Source: Acidobacteriota bacterium (GTDB taxonomy: Bacteria > Acidobacteriota > Terriglobia > Terriglobales > Acidobacteriaceae). Taken from it: DNA of 7,689 nucleotides. The notes below the pieces were generated by a model that worked only from the letters and a program-made list of their open reading frames with translations, was not told the DNA's origin and searched no databases. The stretch lies in NCBI GenBank assembly GCA_021781255.1, contig JAJXXG010000465.1, forward strand, positions 1 to 7,689, given 5' to 3'. Positions 5,595-7,689 of the stretch are shown here, piece by piece. How positions within the stretch are numbered: position 1 is the stretch's first letter; each line of letters starts with the position of its first letter. The position numbers and the translations under genes were made by a program.

Positions 5595-5613
5595 ATGTCA
5601 GCACGATGTCAGC
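5595..5613 (-). promoter_or_regulatory. Tandem box C: two ATGTCAGC copies, 11-bp period, before the small-gene cassette
   Basis: ATGTCAGC (5595-5602), ACG, ATGTCAGC (5606-5613), matching box B at 16 of 19 positions with the same 11-bp period and orientation. It lies in the 174-bp gap before the cassette of small genes. A degenerate single copy (AGTCAGCA, 5534-5541) precedes it. Confidence 0.6.
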
Positions 5614-5678
5614 AAAAATGGCGCCGAGAGCAAGTTGGAAGTGACGGCCGCCCACAAATTGCAAGCCGGAGGTACAAA

Positions 5679-5903
5679 GTGAAATTCATTGCGAACCACC
5701 GACTGCATTTTCGTTCGGGGAATCGGCAGCTCGTGATTATCGAGCAGTCTGGCGCCCAGGAGATCCCCGATTGGGCTTTGAATGATCCTCTTTTTTCGGC
5801 TGCGCTGTCAGTCGGGTTTATAAGACGCGCGGAATCGGAACCGGACGCAACACTCCAACCTGCACCCGTGGCAGAAACGCGGGCCCGGAGGCGAGCGAAA
5901 TGA
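5679..5903 (+). CDS. Small conserved-looking protein of the accessory cassette
   Basis: A 74-residue protein of unknown function. It opens with KFIANHRLHFRSGNRQLVII, a beta-strand-rich stretch, followed by a motif (QEIPDWALNDPLFSAAL) that looks conserved, and a basic tail ending RARRRAK. I recall similar short proteins in phage-like gene runs but cannot name the family. An in-frame ATG at 5595 exists but is itself part of the TGTCAGC repeat and has no ribosome binding site. The GTG at 5679 has GGAGG at 5668-5672, 6 nt upstream, and begins exactly at the plausible protein start. It overlaps the next gene by ATGA. Confidence 0.75.
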   Translation: MKFIANHRLHFRSGNRQLVIIEQSGAQEIPDWALNDPLFSAALSVGFIRRAESEPDATLQPAPVAETRARRRAK

Positions 5904-6067
5904 CAGACAAGCGATCCGATCGGCTGATCCGCGGACAATTTACGACGATGGACGCCGGCGAAATTCCGAAGCCTCAGCCGGCGCTCGCACAACGCACCGA
6001 CACAGATACCAAACGAGCTGCGGAATGGCGCGATTTTATCCGTCGCGGCCTGGAGGATCGAGATTGA
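5900..6067 (+). CDS. 55-residue hypothetical protein
   Basis: A tiny open frame starting MTDKRSDRLIRGQF and ending RRGLEDRD. It is hydrophilic, strongly charged, with no membrane segment or recognisable domain. Support comes from GGAGG at 5887-5891 (8 nt before ATG) and from two 4-bp overlaps: ATGA with the preceding stop and TTGA with the following start. This places it inside an unbroken coupled chain. Function is unknown. Confidence 0.7.
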   Translation: MTDKRSDRLIRGQFTTMDAGEIPKPQPALAQRTDTDTKRAAEWRDFIRRGLEDRD

Positions 6068-6309
6068 AAGATCCGCTCAAAACGAAAAGAGGTCGAGCGT
6101 GCATTGTTCTGCGCCGGGAACTTTCGCGGGGACCTGTGCCGGTGGCGGAGTTACGCGCTCGTCTCGACTGCTCGGAGAGGACTCTTCAAAATGCCGGCCG
6201 CTTGATCGGTATTCAGAGAAGCCGCGCGGGACTACGCGGGCCCTGGCTGTGGCAACTTGCAGCACAGTCTCAACCAAACGCCGAAACCACCGAAAGGAAC
6301 ACAGCATGA
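6064..6309 (+). CDS. Winged-helix-like small DNA-binding protein, TTG start
   Basis: An 81-residue protein. The centre reads GPVPVAELRARLDCSERTLQ and ends in a wing-like GLRGPWLWQL. This pattern (PVPVAEL, then a helix, SERTLQ as recognition helix, and a wing ending W-x-W) is that of the winged-helix domains found at the ends of RepA-like ATPases and primases of mobile elements. A longer reading from ATG 6025 overlaps the previous gene by 43 bp. TTG 6064 instead gives a TTGA overlap and has GGAGG at 6052-6056, 7 nt upstream, so I prefer it. It may be a regulator or a detached replication domain. Its 3' end overlaps the next start as ATGA. Confidence 0.75.
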   Translation: MKDPLKTKRGRACIVLRRELSRGPVPVAELRARLDCSERTLQNAGRLIGIQRSRAGLRGPWLWQLAAQSQPNAETTERNTA

Positions 6310-6482
6310 ACTTTGCCGACACAAACGGACCGATTCCTGAAGGGCAATTCGATCCAATCACTCCATCGCGGAACGTGCCGAATCCGATCCCGACGAAGGA
6401 CGAAGGACCGCTTGATCTTCCGTTAGGACCGCAGGACGTACCTGGTGCAGCCAATAATCCTCGGAATCGTGAAGGCAGTTGA
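6306..6482 (+). CDS. 58-residue proline-rich hypothetical protein
   Basis: Begins MNFADTNGPIPEGQFDPITP and continues with repeated P, N, G and D residues. It is probably disordered; no domain is recognised. AAGGA at 6294-6298 lies 7 nt before the ATG, which overlaps the preceding stop as ATGA. The frame stays open upstream to 6099, but that extension overlaps the winged-helix gene completely and has no ribosome binding site. It may be a linker, scaffold or minor structural protein of a phage-like cassette; that is speculation. Confidence 0.65.
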   Translation: MNFADTNGPIPEGQFDPITPSRNVPNPIPTKDEGPLDLPLGPQDVPGAANNPRNREGS

Positions 6483-6513
6483 ACGCGCTGGACATGCCAA
6501 GAGATGACACGCG

Positions 6514-6906
6514 ATGACGAAAGTGAAGAAGCCTACAGCCACCGGGAAGGCCCGCAAGAAGCAACAGGCAATTACTGCGCTGTTGGAGGCGCCAACAATT
6601 CGCGAAGCCGCGGAGGCGTGCGGGGTTTCGGTGCGCACACTACAGCGATGGCTCGCCGAGTCCTCTTTTTCGGAAGAATACCGGCGAGCGAAGGTTTCAT
6701 TGTTGTCGGCCGCAGCAGGGAGACTGTCCGCAGCTACAGGCCTCGCAACGTCGGTTTTGATGCACATCGCGGCGGATCAACATTCCCCGTCCGCAGCGAG
6801 AGTCACCGCGGCGCGCGCGATTATCGAACACGCGCAACGCGATCGCGAGCAGGATGATTTGGCGGTGAGAATCTCCAAACTTGAATCGATCAGGGAGGAA
6901 GCGTGA
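6514..6906 (+). CDS. Helix-turn-helix protein resembling terminase small subunit / phBC6A51 type
   Basis: A 130-residue protein. After a lysine-rich N-terminus, residues 16-49 (QQAITALLEAPTIREAAEAC, then GVSVRTLQRWL) form a clear helix-turn-helix like those of transposase N-termini and phage terminase small subunits. Residues 52-111 (FSEEYRRAKVSLLSAAAGRL and on to ARAIIEHAQR) are all-helical, as in phBC6A51-type phage HTH proteins, where a central domain mediates oligomerisation. A coiled-coil tail ends ISKLESIREEA. The ribosome binding site is weak (AAGAG at 6499-6503, 10 nt upstream), unlike its neighbours, and 31 bp separate it from the previous gene. It could recognise a packaging site or act as a regulator. 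No large terminase is visible in the window. Confidence 0.75.
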   Translation: MTKVKKPTATGKARKKQQAITALLEAPTIREAAEACGVSVRTLQRWLAESSFSEEYRRAKVSLLSAAAGRLSAATGLATSVLMHIAADQHSPSAARVTAARAIIEHAQRDREQDDLAVRISKLESIREEA

Positions 6907-7178
6907 CGCTCGAGGAACTAAAACGGCGAATGACTGCGCTGGAGAAATCAGACGGCGGCGATGTGACGTTTCGGCTCACCGATGGCACCACGACAACACT
7001 GAGACGACGCGAAGCACTGGACGCGATGCGGGAGGCGATTGCCGGCGTGGACAGTCCCCGAGCGCGCGCGATGACCATGGCAACATCCGCGTCGGACGGT
7101 TCCCGGTTGCATGAAATGGCGCGAGCATTTCTCGCCGGACCTGTGCCCCGCGGAACGCTCAACGAGCAGCAAGACTAA
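6903..7178 (+). CDS. 91-residue hypothetical protein, GTG start
   Basis: Unknown function. It begins with a helix (TLEELKRRMTALEKS), then a beta-hairpin (DVTFRLTDGTTTTLRRREAL), followed by helical segments to the end. The GTG overlaps the previous stop as GTGA, and GGAGG at 6894-6898 is 4 nt upstream, which strongly supports this start. The coupling to the HTH gene suggests the two act together. Confidence 0.75.
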   Translation: MTLEELKRRMTALEKSDGGDVTFRLTDGTTTTLRRREALDAMREAIAGVDSPRARAMTMATSASDGSRLHEMARAFLAGPVPRGTLNEQQD

Positions 7179-7198
7179 AAAATCCGAGGAGAATCGAC

Positions 7199-7689
7199 AT
7201 GGAAAACAATCTCGAAACAAATGCCGGCGCGATCGATCTTAATGTCGAGCGTGCAAAACTTGCCAGCGCCAAGGCCGCCGTCCAAGAGCACGAATTGGTG
7301 ATCGCACAAGAGGAGTTACGCCTGGCTGAGCAGTCTCACGCATCTGCACTGGAAGAATGTCGGACCGCACAGACGGCTTTCGATCGACTCGACGCCGAGA
7401 CGAATGAGGCGCAGCATCTGGCCTTACAAGCGGCCACCGCGAAAGAGGGAGCGGCGAAGGCTATCGACACGCACCGCAGAAATCCGCCAACCACGCGATT
7501 CGATAGCGGCCGTCCATTGAGTCAATTGGCCATGAAGGAATGGCGAGAAGAACTGCCGAAGCTAATCGCAAAAAAAGAATCGGCGGACGCTGCACACACG
7601 CAAGCATTCGCGACGCTGCAACGCCTTCAGGGCGAGCGGCGCCTGGCGGGAACAGCCTTGGAGACTGCGAGCTGGCGCGCGAGCGATGC
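7199..7689 (+). CDS. Coiled-coil protein, 3'-truncated by the window edge
   Basis: An open frame of 163 complete codons that runs off the right edge with no stop. It starts MENNLETNAGAIDLNVERAK, with AGGAG at 7187-7191, 7 nt before the ATG. Residues 17-90 are a continuous alanine- and glutamate-rich helix with heptad-like spacing (LASAKAAVQEHELVIAQEEL and on). A break follows at 93-106 (RRNPPTTRFDSGRP) before a second coiled coil. The whole is hydrophilic with no signal peptide or membrane segment. The shape resembles phage scaffolding or minor structural proteins as well as generic coiled-coil proteins, so no function is assigned. Confidence 0.8.
   Translation, partial: MENNLETNAGAIDLNVERAKLASAKAAVQEHELVIAQEELRLAEQSHASALEECRTAQTAFDRLDAETNEAQHLALQAATAKEGAAKAIDTHRRNPPTTRFDSGRPLSQLAMKEWREELPKLIAKKESADAAHTQAFATLQRLQGERRLAGTALETASWRASD

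Noticed and set aside
5595..5678. Longer start (ATG 5595) for the 74-aa cassette protein
   Set aside because: This ATG is part of the TGTCAGC repeat and has no Shine-Dalgarno. GTG 5679 has GGAGG at ideal spacing.
6099..6305. Upstream extension of the proline-rich 58-aa protein
   Set aside because: It lies wholly inside the winged-helix gene in another frame. ATG 6306 has its own ribosome binding site and an ATGA overlap.

Overview
The window is the left (integrase) end of an integrative genetic element inserted in a tRNA gene. The base composition is moderately GC-rich, Shine-Dalgarno sequences are strong, and the gene content looks like that of elements seen in soil bacteria such as Acidobacteriota. 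That taxon is a guess from gene style; no host housekeeping gene is present to confirm it.

Layout. Positions 1-256 are non-coding flank, with one hairpin that could terminate a minus-strand tRNA transcript. Positions 257-305 are the 3' half of a tRNA-Thr(CGT) on the minus strand. The 5' half is missing, so this is an attachment-site scar (attL), and the element extends to the right. A short control region with four copies of GCTGACAC leads into a complete tyrosine integrase (465-1811), coupled by an ATGA overlap to an unrecognised 264-residue gene (1808-2602).

Positions 2603-2922 hold no gene but are dense in signals: a tandem GTGTCAGC pair, a perfect DnaA-box match, direct repeats, a 13-bp hairpin and a C5/G5 hairpin over a ribosome binding site. 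A replication module follows on the plus strand: a small AlpA/Xis-like helix-turn-helix protein (2923-3156), a zinc-finger primase-type protein without a catalytic domain (3153-3743), a RepA-like RecA-fold ATPase (3730-5022) and a small protein with a TubC-type docking domain plus a primase C-terminal-like domain (5019-5504). Together the last three resemble a P4-alpha-type replicase split into separate chains. The 3' end of the ATPase gene carries six alternating copies of CTTGTTCCC/GGGAACAAG.

After a 174-bp gap with a third TGTCAGC pair, a packed run of tiny genes begins (5679 to the right edge): a 74-aa protein, a 55-aa protein, an 81-aa winged-helix-like protein, a 58-aa Pro-rich protein, a 130-aa helix-turn-helix protein resembling phage terminase-small-subunit regulators, a 91-aa protein, and a coiled-coil protein cut by the edge. 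Most junctions are 4-bp start/stop overlaps, several with GTG or TTG starts.

How it fits together (inference). The integrase and the Xis-like protein would control integration and excision. The zinc-finger, ATPase and docking proteins would replicate the excised form. The right-hand cassette may be the start of a phage-like or satellite packaging or maintenance module. The 19-bp tandem GCTGACAC/TGTCAGC box lies before each of the three transcription units and is a candidate shared operator or recombinase arm site.
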